From Chitinophaga horti (GTDB taxonomy: Bacteria > Bacteroidota > Bacteroidia > Chitinophagales > Chitinophagaceae), in NCBI RefSeq assembly GCF_022867795.2, contig NZ_CP107006.1:3534001-3598000 (forward strand): 64,000 bases of DNA, written 5' to 3'. Below, one piece after another: positions 17,877 through 26,702 of this stretch. The notes beneath the pieces are model-generated. The model ran no database searches. It was not told the DNA's origin and worked only from the letters and a program-made list of their open reading frames with translations. Position numbers and translations under genes: made by a program. Every line of letters begins with the position of its first letter. The stretch's first letter is position 1.

Positions 17877-17904
17877 ACAGGGGCTATTATAAAACAGCCC
17901 CTGT
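17877..17904 (-). terminator. Hairpin between PUL lipoprotein and lyase genes
   Basis: ACAGGGGCT pairs with AGCCCCTGT around a 10-base loop. The downstream T tract on the minus strand is poor (TGATTT), so it may stabilise or attenuate transcript ends rather than terminate fully. Confidence 0.5.
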
Positions 17905-17926
17905 ACATGCATCCTTTCACTCATTG

Positions 17927-18907
17927 TTACAGGGGATAGCGCTTGATACTGATCGTTGCGCCCTTGCCTGCATTATCTATCTTATTAATGTAGATATATG
18001 CCCTGTATTTTTTATCGGCCGTTTCTACCCAAATGCCTGCTTCCGCTTTCATGTTGATCGCGTAATTCGGTGCATTGGTAAAATCGGTCTTCTCGAAATC
18101 GATATCGTCGATAAACACATTATAAGCTGCTCTCGACAACTGCACATCCCGCAGTCCCCAGGCTTTTACAAGCTTACAACTGTTTGTGAGTCCTACGGGT
18201 ATAGTAGCACCCTGCAGGTATTGTGCTTCGGCTACAGGTGATACGAACGCGTGGTTATAAGTAGCATTCGTCAGCGCGCGGTAAATATATACCAGGTCGA
18301 TGGCAGCGCCCTTAGTGCCGGCATCTGCGGCATTGTACACCGCCATATCTGCAATAGAAATAAAACAGTTGCCGGCGTCTTTCACCACCATGTCCAGCTT
18401 CATATCCATTTTAGACACGTTGTAAGGCCCCATTTTATAAGTTACCTTTTCGCCATCGCTGCTTTGAGCGCTGAAGGTAAAGCTCACCGCTTTGCCACGT
18501 GCGGCGTCGGGAACGTTGTAGAAGTAACGCAGCGTGGCGGCCGATGTATCGACTGTAAAGTCAACCTTCGTTACGGCGCCTGTGCTTACGGATGGCGCGC
18601 CAATCACTACACCTACATCTTGTCCGGCTCCATTCGTGTAAAACGACCGGTGTTCGAGATAAGTGGGACCAGCACCGGCGATGGTCGCTTCTACCTGTGC
18701 GTTGCTCAGTTTACCTTTGGCGGGCGGCAGGGCCATGGCATAGGCAAATTCGATGTTGTTGCCTACGATGTTCGGTCCCATCGATCGTTTGATCACGTCG
18801 TTCTGCAGGCGGTTTTCCGGCACAGGCGTTTCGTAGCCCTCATCTTCTGAGCAGGCGGCAAAGGCTACGGGCAGCAAAAGCAGTAATAATATATTCCTGA
18901 TTAACAT
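17927..18907 (-). CDS. DUF4466 PUL lipoprotein (putative surface glycan-binding)
   Basis: 326 residues. The signal peptide and lipobox end in AFAAC (Cys19), followed by SEDEGYE, an acidic stretch typical of lipoproteins exported to the Bacteroidota surface. The mature protein begins PENRLQNDVIKRSMGPNIVGNN, the hallmark opening of DUF4466, with an N-terminal DUF4361-like region and a C-terminal beta domain (about 190-326, with MDMKLDMVVKDAGNCFISIADMAVYN). It sits between the SusD-side genes and the lyases and is probably a surface glycan-binding subunit of the uptake complex. Confidence 0.8.
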   Translation of the reverse strand: MLIRNILLLLLLPVAFAACSEDEGYETPVPENRLQNDVIKRSMGPNIVGNNIEFAYAMALPPAKGKLSNAQVEATIAGAGPTYLEHRSFYTNGAGQDVGVVIGAPSVSTGAVTKVDFTVDTSAATLRYFYNVPDAARGKAVSFTFSAQSSDGEKVTYKMGPYNVSKMDMKLDMVVKDAGNCFISIADMAVYNAADAGTKGAAIDLVYIYRALTNATYNHAFVSPVAEAQYLQGATIPVGLTNSCKLVKAWGLRDVQLSRAAYNVFIDDIDFEKTDFTNAPNYAINMKAEAGIWVETADKKYRAYIYINKIDNAGKGATISIKRYPL

Positions 18908-18930
18908 GTTAGTTCATTTTAAGGTGATCA

Positions 18931-19332
18931 CTATTGCTTTACGGTTACGTAAACAGTGTACGTCCGTTTGATCTTCCTGTTACCGGAAATAACGGTGTAC
19001 TTACGCGGAGCTGCCAGGTCGGAGAAGTCGGTCTTTACGACTTTCGGATCCAGCTTGCAATCCTGCGCCAGGCTAAATACCGGGTAAATGTTTTTCAGAT
19101 CAGTACCAAAAAACACCGTTACGTTGATCGTCAGCGCCGAGGTATCTACCAAAGTGGGCCCCGTACGAACGGTTTGCTGATCCGCGCCAAGCAGGTCGAG
19201 ATCGGTGATGAAACACTCGGTACGACTGGTGATCAGCAACCCGTCTTCATCCACCGGGAATTCCTTTTTACAGCCGTTTAACACGAGTGCGGCTGTTACT
19301 ATCAATATGGAGAATACAAAAAACTTTTTCAT
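18931..19332 (-). CDS. Short PUL lipoprotein with DUF5018-like repeat
   Basis: 133 residues with a signal peptide and lipobox ALVLNGC (Cys21), then KKEFPVDED. One Ig-like beta module follows: ITDLDLLGADQQTV, ALTINVTVFFGTDLKNIYPVFSLAQDC and KRTYTVYVTVKQ. This pattern is seen in DUF5018-type lipoproteins next to SusD. It lies 18 bases downstream of susD and 23 bases upstream of the DUF4466 gene, so it belongs to the operon. Surface exposure is inferred. Confidence 0.75.
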   Translation of the reverse strand: MKKFFVFSILIVTAALVLNGCKKEFPVDEDGLLITSRTECFITDLDLLGADQQTVRTGPTLVDTSALTINVTVFFGTDLKNIYPVFSLAQDCKLDPKVVKTDFSDLAAPRKYTVISGNRKIKRTYTVYVTVKQ

Positions 19333-19350
19333 GTTGATGGGTTTTAGAAG

Positions 19351-21207
19351 TTACAGCCAGGGCGTGTTCTGAGTCAGGTTTGGATTACGGTCACGCTCAC
19401 CGGTCGGGATGCGCCAGATGTAAAACTGCTGGTAATTCCTTTCGGGCTGGTTCTGGTAAAACTGTTGTACCTGGCCGCCATGTGTATCTCTCATCCACAC
19501 GCCTGCAGAACCGGGAGCGCCCCATATCTGCTCCAGTTTACGCCAGCGGCGGATGTCGAAGTAGCGATGCCCTTCTGCCAGCAATTCAATGATCCTTTCC
19601 TGTTCAATCGCTTCAAGGAACGCTTCTTTATTTGCGGTTTTAGCAGGTGCCAGTGCGGGCAAATTACCGCGACGACGAATCCTGTTCAGCAAATCGATCG
19701 CGTCCGCCTGCGGCCCGGAAACGGCGTTGGTAGCTTCTGCATACATCAGGAACACATCTGCCAGTCGCATTACCGGGAAGGCATAATCGCCATCGCTGCG
19801 GCCCTGACCAGCATAGTTGCGCAGGTACTTGCGAAATACGTAGCCGGAGTTGGTACCATCGGTGTTATAAGGATTGTAGGTCACACCACCAATAGTAATG
19901 GGCTGCGTCCAGGTTTTGTAAAGGAAAGGCACCCAGCCGGTAGACTTCAATGCGGCCATGCCCACGCTCATTTCATAATCCCACATGATAGACGCCTTCA
20001 TGCGATAATCGCGGCCGGCATAGCTTTGTGGGTTGATGGCGGAGTTAACGGCGGTGCGCGCACCCGCTACACTCGGATCGGTTGGTACCAGTTTAGGCGC
20101 GTAGTCACCAGTAGCAATCAACTGGTATCGATCGGCAATTTCATAACGCGGCGACACCCAGCACTGCGAGCTTTCGTGGGAACGACCGGCTACATCACGC
20201 ATCAGTTCCTCACCCTGGTTTGTACCCGTACCACCATGCGTAAATACCATGATCATTTCTGTATTGCCCTGGTTGGCCTGCGGTGTGAACAGGTAGTAAT
20301 AATTGGGCAGATTATCAGCCTTACCCGGCGGATCGCACAAACCAGGATCGCCGTTACGCCAGAGCGTTAAACCGTAATCGTTGATCACCTTCCTGAAATC
20401 TTCCGCCGCTGCTTTGTAAGCTTCTTCTGCCGCTGCGGGACTAGGTGTAAACCCTGCCAGCTCGGGCCAACCGAAGCCATTCCAGCATGCCCAGTACAAT
20501 TGCAGTTTACCCCTGAAAGCTAATGCTGCGGGTTTGCTGGCACGACCAAATTCTGTCGCTTTAATGGGCAGTTTCTCAAACGCATAGGTAAAGTCGGCCA
20601 TGATGGAATCTTTTACCTGAGCGATGGGGGTGCGTGCTAACTTACTCACTTCCGAATCGGCAAACACGGTTTTACCAATGTAAGGCACATCACCCCAGAG
20701 CGTGATGAGGCGGAAGTAGAGCATGCCGCGTAACAGCCGGGCCTCTCCTACTATACGCTCTAGTCCTGCTACGGATGTTGGTGCCGCGGTGGTGAGCATC
20801 CTGTTCACGTTATCGATTACGTAGTTAGCGCGGTTCACGCCGCCATAGAGGTAACGGTACATTTTGTCGAACGAGCCGCCGGATTGTGGGTTACCCCCGC
20901 CCGGTGCATAGTTGCCGTTATGATAGGCATCGCCCTTTTGCAGGTTGCCGCTCAATGCACTCGTGCCGCGCACCCGAACAAAATCGCCCATCCCATCGAA
21001 ATAATAATCACGGTCAAACACCGGTCGAATATCTGCGTACGCGCCTTGCAACGCAATCACCGCATCGTTCTCTGTTTTCCAGAAAGCACCTGCATCCAGC
21101 TCTCCCGTAGGCTTCTGGTTCAGCAGGTCTTTGCGGCATCCCGCCGTAAATGTGGCCAGTGCGGTAATCACGGCCACGCCTGATATAATGCTGTTCAGTC
21201 TTTTCAT
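19351..21207 (-). CDS. SusD/RagB-family outer-membrane lipoprotein
   Basis: 618 residues with a signal peptide and lipobox TAGC (Cys24), then RKDLLNQKPTGELDAGAFWKTENDAV, the classical SusD opening. The TPR-rich body (about 60-350) and the C-terminal segment, with FPVMRLADVFLMYAEATN and EQERIIELLAEGHRYFDIRRW, fit RagB/SusD. It forms the lid of the SusC transporter and captures oligosaccharides at the cell surface. It follows susC by 11 bases. Confidence 0.95.
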   Translation of the reverse strand: MKRLNSIISGVAVITALATFTAGCRKDLLNQKPTGELDAGAFWKTENDAVIALQGAYADIRPVFDRDYYFDGMGDFVRVRGTSALSGNLQKGDAYHNGNYAPGGGNPQSGGSFDKMYRYLYGGVNRANYVIDNVNRMLTTAAPTSVAGLERIVGEARLLRGMLYFRLITLWGDVPYIGKTVFADSEVSKLARTPIAQVKDSIMADFTYAFEKLPIKATEFGRASKPAALAFRGKLQLYWACWNGFGWPELAGFTPSPAAAEEAYKAAAEDFRKVINDYGLTLWRNGDPGLCDPPGKADNLPNYYYLFTPQANQGNTEMIMVFTHGGTGTNQGEELMRDVAGRSHESSQCWVSPRYEIADRYQLIATGDYAPKLVPTDPSVAGARTAVNSAINPQSYAGRDYRMKASIMWDYEMSVGMAALKSTGWVPFLYKTWTQPITIGGVTYNPYNTDGTNSGYVFRKYLRNYAGQGRSDGDYAFPVMRLADVFLMYAEATNAVSGPQADAIDLLNRIRRRGNLPALAPAKTANKEAFLEAIEQERIIELLAEGHRYFDIRRWRKLEQIWGAPGSAGVWMRDTHGGQVQQFYQNQPERNYQQFYIWRIPTGERDRNPNLTQNTPWL

Positions 21208-21218
21208 GATCGAAATTT

Positions 21219-24200
21219 TTAGAAGCCTACGTTAACGCCAACGGAATACGACTTGGTAAGAGGATAGGCATTGCTCCTGTTTGCCTGAATTTCCGGGTCC
21301 AGACCGCGATACTTCGTGATGGTAGCCAAGTTCTCGGTGGAACCAAACACCCTGAAGTTGTTGATCTTCAGTTTCTCCATCCATTGCTGCGGCAGGTTAT
21401 AACCCAATTGGATATTTTTCAAACGCATGTAGTTCATGTTATCCAGCCAGTACTGGGTTTCAGAACGGTTACCACCAGATCCGCCAAGGCGTGGCCATTC
21501 GGCGGCGCGGTTATCCAGGTTCCAGGTGTTGTAGTAGTGGTCCCAGGTGGATGCGTAACGCTGCGTGCCCATATTCGTGTTGTTGTAGTTATTGGTCACA
21601 TAGTCTTTTCTACCCAAGGCGCCGGTCAACAGGAACGACAGATCAATGCCTTTCCAGGATAATGAACTGCGCAAGGAAAGGAACGTCGTCGGACGATCGC
21701 GCTGCAACTTCGGATACGCTTTCTGGTCATTACCATCGATCTTTCCATCACCGTTCAAATCCTTACGCAGGATGTCGCCCGGCTGCGCGCCTTGTGGTGT
21801 GGCGTTGTACACGTCCTGCCAGGTTTGCGCAATGCCCATATCTTCATACACATACACGAAGTGGTAAGGCATGCCCAGGAAAGTATAACCGCGGCCCAGG
21901 AACTCGTTCCAGGATTCGAGGCGAGTCCAGTTATGCGAACCGTTAAAGTTGAACAGGTAGTTGAAATCGCCCATTTTATCGGCCCAGGTAAGATTCATTT
22001 CCACACCGCGGTTGCGCAGGTTACCGATGTTGCGGCGCGGCGGCGGATTGTATGCGCCGGACAAATGAATGGAGAAGTCAGACGGACGGTTCATACCGGT
22101 GGTGAGACGGTCGTAGTAATCCATTTCCGTAGTGAGTCGGCCATTGAAGAAACCGAGGTCCAGGCCGATGTTCAGCACGTCTGTATTTTCCCAGGTAAGG
22201 GAAGTGTTTACCATCTTAGAGTTCACCAAACCTTTTACGCTGGTAGCATTGATCATGTAAGAACTGGAGGCCAGCGTGTTCAGTTGCTCGTATCTGCCCA
22301 CCCCACTGTTGTTACCAAGGCCACCGTAGGAAACACGTACTTTACCATTGCTCAACCACGAACGTGTGCTGGCCATAAATGCTTCTTCGGAAAAGCGCCA
22401 GCCTGCGGCTACAGAAGAAAACAGGCCGTACTGGCTCCCCGGCAGGAAGCGGGAAGAACCATCCACACGAAAGTTCGCTTCCAGCAGATAGCGTTGGAAT
22501 GCAGTATAGTTCACACGACCGATATAGGAACGCATGCCTTCTGTATTCGTATTACCACTGGCAGACTGGATGTCTGGCAGTGCCGCGTCCAGCTCGTGTA
22601 AGGTCGGGTACAGACGGTCGTTACGCGAGCCGTTCTGCCAACGATCGAACCAGTACTCTTCGCTGTATACGAACAACGCACCCAGCTCATGATTTTTGCC
22701 GATCTGTGTATTGTAGTTTAGTCGCGCATTCATCATGGTTTTGTAGCCCGTATTCGTAAAGTTTTGTATAGGCGCGTTGTCGCCTACATAAATACGGCTG
22801 CCGAAAATACCCTGCTGAAAATTGTAAGCACGGTTAGGCATATCCGCTTTATAACGGAACTGGTTGTAATAGTTTAAGGTATAGTCCAGGCGCGCTGTCA
22901 ACCCTTTGATGGGCGTCCAGTCGATGTAAGCCATCGTGTTGGCCTCCTGGCGGTTCTGGCGGTTAAGGGCATTGGTGTACACCGTGTACGGGTTATACGC
23001 CTGCGGATCTTCATTATAAGCCATTACGCCCCCGAAGTAACCAGACACCGGATCGTACGGAGTGATGCCGGCAATGGCGTATTGCATATCGAAACCTGCG
23101 GTGTTAGCGGCGTCGTCATCTGTATACCCATCTTCCAATGCATATTTAAACTGCGACCAGTTACCGAAGAAACGTACGCCGGTATTCATGTTCTTCTTCA
23201 GCTTATAATCGAAGTTGAAACGTGCGTTGTACTGTTTGTAATCGTTATTGATCTGCAATCCTTTCTGATCGAGCGTACCCACGGAGAAGAAGAAGTTGGA
23301 AGCTTCCGTACCGCCCGTTGCCGACACGTTATAGTTCTGCATCGTACCGTTGCGCATAATAATGTCCCACCAATCTGTGCTGGGATATTTCAACGGATCG
23401 ATCATGGCGAGTGCCATCCACTGATCGATGGTGCCGTCTTTAAATAATAGCTGCGAGCGCAGCGTATTGTTCAGCGCCGCCCGTTGATGCACCGTTAACG
23501 CGCGGGCATAGTCATTCATAAAGTTGTACGACTTCACCGGCTGTTCTATGGCGTAGTTGCCGTTGAAATTGAGTTGTGTGCGTCGTTGGCCCTTACCCGA
23601 TTTGGTCGTGATCAATATAACGCCATTGGCCGCACGCGAACCGTAGATCGATGCGGAGGTCGCGTCTTTCAGTACGGAGATACTTTCGATATCATTGATG
23701 TTAACGCGGTTAATGTTTACATCCGGCATACCATCTACTACTACAAGCGGGTTGGCATTGTTTACCGTACCCAGGCCACGTATCATCAGGGCGGCGTTGT
23801 TACGGCCGGCCATGCCTGTAGACTGCGTAACAGCCAATCCGGGAACGAGTCCGGACAGGGCCGAGGATGCATTGGGTAACGAGCGGCTTGTAATTTTCTG
23901 GTCCACCGTAATGGCAGAAACAGCGCCTACCATGTTTACTTTCTTTTGCGTGCCGTAGCCCACTACGATTACCTCACCTAACGCTTTTTGGTCAGACTTC
24001 AGCGTTACGCGCAGTGCTTCACCGGTGTAAGCTACTTGTTGGGCAAGATAACCCATGAAAGAAAACTCCAGCGTTTGACCGGCGAGGCTGGAAGTGCTGC
24101 GGAGACTAAAGTTGCCCTGGGCATCGGTTACCGTACCTAAGCGGGCACCTTTTACAGACACCGTTACGCCAGGCAGCGGTTGATTGGCTTCGTCTACCAC

Positions 24201-24377
24201 CTTACCGGTGGCTACGCCATCTTTAGCAGCAGTGGGTTGCTGGTCCTGGAAAACGATCGTCGTGGTCATCGCCGCCCTCACATTGGGCGACAGGGCGAAC
24301 AGCGCCACCGACGGGATCAACAGCCGGCATAAGGGCAGCCGGCGAATAGCGAATGATCGCGGTAAATGTTTTGACAT
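21219..24377 (-). CDS. SusC/RagA-family TonB-dependent glycan transporter
   Basis: 1052 residues. The basic N-terminus and signal segment are followed by a carboxypeptidase-regulatory-like domain (about 57-135, VVDEANQPLPGVTVSVKGARLGT) and the SusC plug box VIVVGYGTQKK. The plug contains GAVSAI, IRGLGTVNNANPLVVVDG and LKDATSASIYGSRAANGVILITT; the rest is a 22-strand barrel. It lacks an N-terminal secretin (STN) domain, so it does not look like a sigma/anti-sigma-coupled type. It is the first gene of the locus. Confidence 0.96.
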   Translation of the reverse strand: MSKHLPRSFAIRRLPLCRLLIPSVALFALSPNVRAAMTTTIVFQDQQPTAAKDGVATGKVVDEANQPLPGVTVSVKGARLGTVTDAQGNFSLRSTSSLAGQTLEFSFMGYLAQQVAYTGEALRVTLKSDQKALGEVIVVGYGTQKKVNMVGAVSAITVDQKITSRSLPNASSALSGLVPGLAVTQSTGMAGRNNAALMIRGLGTVNNANPLVVVDGMPDVNINRVNINDIESISVLKDATSASIYGSRAANGVILITTKSGKGQRRTQLNFNGNYAIEQPVKSYNFMNDYARALTVHQRAALNNTLRSQLLFKDGTIDQWMALAMIDPLKYPSTDWWDIIMRNGTMQNYNVSATGGTEASNFFFSVGTLDQKGLQINNDYKQYNARFNFDYKLKKNMNTGVRFFGNWSQFKYALEDGYTDDDAANTAGFDMQYAIAGITPYDPVSGYFGGVMAYNEDPQAYNPYTVYTNALNRQNRQEANTMAYIDWTPIKGLTARLDYTLNYYNQFRYKADMPNRAYNFQQGIFGSRIYVGDNAPIQNFTNTGYKTMMNARLNYNTQIGKNHELGALFVYSEEYWFDRWQNGSRNDRLYPTLHELDAALPDIQSASGNTNTEGMRSYIGRVNYTAFQRYLLEANFRVDGSSRFLPGSQYGLFSSVAAGWRFSEEAFMASTRSWLSNGKVRVSYGGLGNNSGVGRYEQLNTLASSSYMINATSVKGLVNSKMVNTSLTWENTDVLNIGLDLGFFNGRLTTEMDYYDRLTTGMNRPSDFSIHLSGAYNPPPRRNIGNLRNRGVEMNLTWADKMGDFNYLFNFNGSHNWTRLESWNEFLGRGYTFLGMPYHFVYVYEDMGIAQTWQDVYNATPQGAQPGDILRKDLNGDGKIDGNDQKAYPKLQRDRPTTFLSLRSSLSWKGIDLSFLLTGALGRKDYVTNNYNNTNMGTQRYASTWDHYYNTWNLDNRAAEWPRLGGSGGNRSETQYWLDNMNYMRLKNIQLGYNLPQQWMEKLKINNFRVFGSTENLATITKYRGLDPEIQANRSNAYPLTKSYSVGVNVGF

Positions 24378-24549
24378 AACGTAAAATTTTGAGTGAAAGG
24401 CAATAGCTTGTCACGACCGTCAGGAACGGCCAAGTCAGCAATACATCAAAGCAACGAATAGACAATACCCCACCGGATGCAGTTCATCGCGTCAAAAATC
24501 AGGGCTATGCGTCTAAATAGTGATACACGTGTTACCGTGTTTTAAATGG

Positions 24550-24563
24550 TGCAAACGTTTGCA
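24550..24563. promoter_or_regulatory. LacI-type operator palindrome upstream of susC
   Basis: TGCAAACGTTTGCA is a perfect 14-base palindrome with the central CG typical of LacI/CcpA-type operators. It lies 173 bases before the susC start codon. No LacI-family gene is in the window. The rest of the gap (24378-24836) is AT-rich and contains a second small palindrome ACACGTGT around 24524; no exact TAnnTTTG element was found. Confidence 0.6.
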
Positions 24564-24836
24564 TGCAGCTACGTAAAAGATGATTGTGGTTGTTTACAAA
24601 ATGACATTGTTCGTGGATTTAAAGTCGATACGTGGATTTTGGTTTTATACGCTGTAACAAATCTAGGTAAAAACAATCGATTGTAATAACATGTGATCAA
24701 ATATTTTTTAGAAATAACCGGCATATGATAATAATTCTCTAAAAAAGAGGTGTTTTTAGAAACGTATTTTGAACATTTATTAAAGAATGCGTGAATCCCA
24801 TCAACATTGGCTAACTTATATAATGAAACTGCGAGC

Positions 24837-25352
24837 ATGGAGAAACCGCTAGTAACGCCACACCTGATCATACGCGAAATTACGCTTGCCGACGACCAGT
24901 TTATTCTCAAATTACTGAACATGCCGTCGTGGCTGAAATTCATTGGCGATCGTAATATTCATACGGTTACGGATGCACGGCGATACATCCGCACCGGACC
25001 ACTGCGCAGTTATGAGGAAAATGGATTTGGGGCCTGGGTGGTAGTGAGTAAAGCGACACTTCGTCCGGCCGGTATGTGTGGCTTTTTTAAACGCGCGTAC
25101 CTGGATGTACCCGATCTTGGTTTTGCATTTTTGCCAGAATATGAAGGGAAGGGTTATGCAAGGGAAGCAGTTACTGCCTGTCTCGACTACGCCCGCACTT
25201 CGCTCGGCCTGCAAAGCCTGTTGGCCATCACACTTCCGCACAACGATCGCTGCATCTCATTGCTTGAACGAACGGGCTTCCGTTTCCTTAAAACGATTGC
25301 ACCACAGAACGACGAATCTTTGTCTTTATACGAACTGAAACAGCTGTTTTAG
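24837..25352 (+). CDS. GNAT-family N-acetyltransferase (RimJ/RimL-like)
   Basis: 171 residues from ATG 24837; an in-frame TTG ten codons upstream is less likely. It opens with LVTPHLIIREITLADDQFI, as in RimJ/RimL-type acetyltransferases. The acetyl-CoA motif is FLPEYEGKGYAREAV near residue 105, and ITLPHNDRCISLLERTGF is the conserved late helix. Substrates of such proteins range from ribosomal proteins to small amines. It is monocistronic and divergent from susC. Confidence 0.88.
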   Translation: MEKPLVTPHLIIREITLADDQFILKLLNMPSWLKFIGDRNIHTVTDARRYIRTGPLRSYEENGFGAWVVVSKATLRPAGMCGFFKRAYLDVPDLGFAFLPEYEGKGYAREAVTACLDYARTSLGLQSLLAITLPHNDRCISLLERTGFRFLKTIAPQNDESLSLYELKQLF

Positions 25353-25398
25353 CTGTCGCATTTTTGTTTTAACTTACCATATCAACCGAGTCGAGCAC

Positions 25399-25995
25399 AT
25401 GCAATACATTCTGATCGATACTAAACCCGAAATGATCGGTGCCTGGAATAGTTACTTCAAGGACCAGCCAAACGTTGACATCGTTCACGGCGATATTACC
25501 CGTTTAAATTGTGACGCGATCGTTAGTCCGGCCAACTCATTCGGCTTTATGGACGGCGGCCTGGATTACCTTATTTCCGAACGGCTCGGGTGGGACCTGG
25601 AAAAGGAACTGCAACGGCGCATCAAAGCATTGCCGGAAGGTGAGCTGCTCGTAGGCACCGCCATGGTTGTAGCAACCGGCGACAATGCTATTCCTTTCAT
25701 CATCTCCGCCCCTACAATGCGCGTGCCGACCAACTTTAATATTGACACATCCGTAAACGCCTACCTGGCGATGAAAGCGGTACTACTGCATGCGCGGCAG
25801 CACGATGATATTCATTGCGTAGCCATACCTGGCCTGTGCACCGGTGTGGGCAGGATGTCGCCCATTATTTCGGCGCGGCAGATGTGGTATGCCTTCCAGG
25901 AAATTGAACTGGGCGAAAAGCAGGATTTTTCAAGCTTTGGGGCAGCGCAAAAGTATCACCGGCATATTAACCCGGATGGCAAATTGTGGCATTAA
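25399..25995 (+). CDS. Macro domain protein
   Basis: 198 residues. The macro fold is shown by VDIVHGDITRLNCDAIVSPANSFGFMDGG (Asp of GDI and the NSFG-type ligand loop), VVATGDNAIPFIISAPTM, and the phosphate loop VAIPGLCTGVGRMS near residue 145. Macro domains bind ADP-ribose or hydrolyse its esters. This variant resembles the longer bacterial type with a C-terminal helix (SARQMWYAFQEIELG). The gene overlaps the next one convergently by 4 bases. Confidence 0.88.
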   Translation: MQYILIDTKPEMIGAWNSYFKDQPNVDIVHGDITRLNCDAIVSPANSFGFMDGGLDYLISERLGWDLEKELQRRIKALPEGELLVGTAMVVATGDNAIPFIISAPTMRVPTNFNIDTSVNAYLAMKAVLLHARQHDDIHCVAIPGLCTGVGRMSPIISARQMWYAFQEIELGEKQDFSSFGAAQKYHRHINPDGKLWH

Positions 25996-26600
25996 TACAG
26001 GCCCATTCTCCCCTTTCTCACAAACATATCGAACCCCTCGCGACGATGGCTGATTTCGTGCAGGCGAATACGATTGTATTGCTGCAAAAACATCGGGTAC
26101 AGATTGTACAACACGTTGTTTAACGCCATCACCAGCGCCCAGCCGTATTGGCCTGCAGCGAGCGCATAGATCATTGCGCCCAGCATAAAGATGAACAGCC
26201 CGCAGTGAAAACGCTCATTCATGTTTGCGCGGAGAATGTAGCGCCTTACACCCGAGGGTTCGCTGATTACTTTGTAACCGGGGTAACGTTTGCGCAGTAA
26301 GCGATTGATCACATCTCCATCCTGGCTGAAACGCCTGATCCAGATGATGCCAATTCGTTTGTACACGCCTACACCGCCGCCCAATTGTATCTTCTTATAA
26401 AACCAGGACGGCAGTAAAGCAACCAGTAAAGCGACGCCTAACAGGATATATACCCACAGGGGGCGCATCCCGCTAAAACAAAAATAAGAAACGGGGGCCA
26501 GGTGGATGATCGTCCAGCTGAGGTTCGGCACCATATTGTAAATCGCAGTCGTTCTCCTGATCCGTGCCAATTGTGGGGAAGGCAGTTGTGTAGTTTTCAT
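25992..26600 (-). CDS. CrtO-like acyltransferase family membrane protein
   Basis: 202 residues from ATG 26600. It has three to four transmembrane helices (about 20-40, 45-65 and 140-175). The C-terminal motif NNVLYNLYPMFLQQYNRIRL matches the conserved end of glycosyl-4,4'-diaponeurosporenoate acyltransferase (CrtO) family proteins. No carotenoid genes are nearby, so a carotenoid ester role is only a family-level guess. Confidence 0.6.
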   Translation of the reverse strand: MKTTQLPSPQLARIRRTTAIYNMVPNLSWTIIHLAPVSYFCFSGMRPLWVYILLGVALLVALLPSWFYKKIQLGGGVGVYKRIGIIWIRRFSQDGDVINRLLRKRYPGYKVISEPSGVRRYILRANMNERFHCGLFIFMLGAMIYALAAGQYGWALVMALNNVLYNLYPMFLQQYNRIRLHEISHRREGFDMFVRKGRMGLY

Positions 26601-26671
26601 AACAGTTAATACAGGATGACATAAGTTTTTCAATAGCGGCTAAATGGTAACTAAATATAGTAAAATCCTGC

Positions 26672-26702
26672 AAAAAAAGAAAGCGCCGTTGCCGGCGCTT
26701 CT
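26672..26702 (-). terminator. Intrinsic terminator of the helicase gene
   Basis: AAGCGCCG pairs with CGGCGCTT around four bases and is followed on the minus strand by a T-rich run (TTCTTTTTTTG). It begins one base after the helicase stop. Confidence 0.85.
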
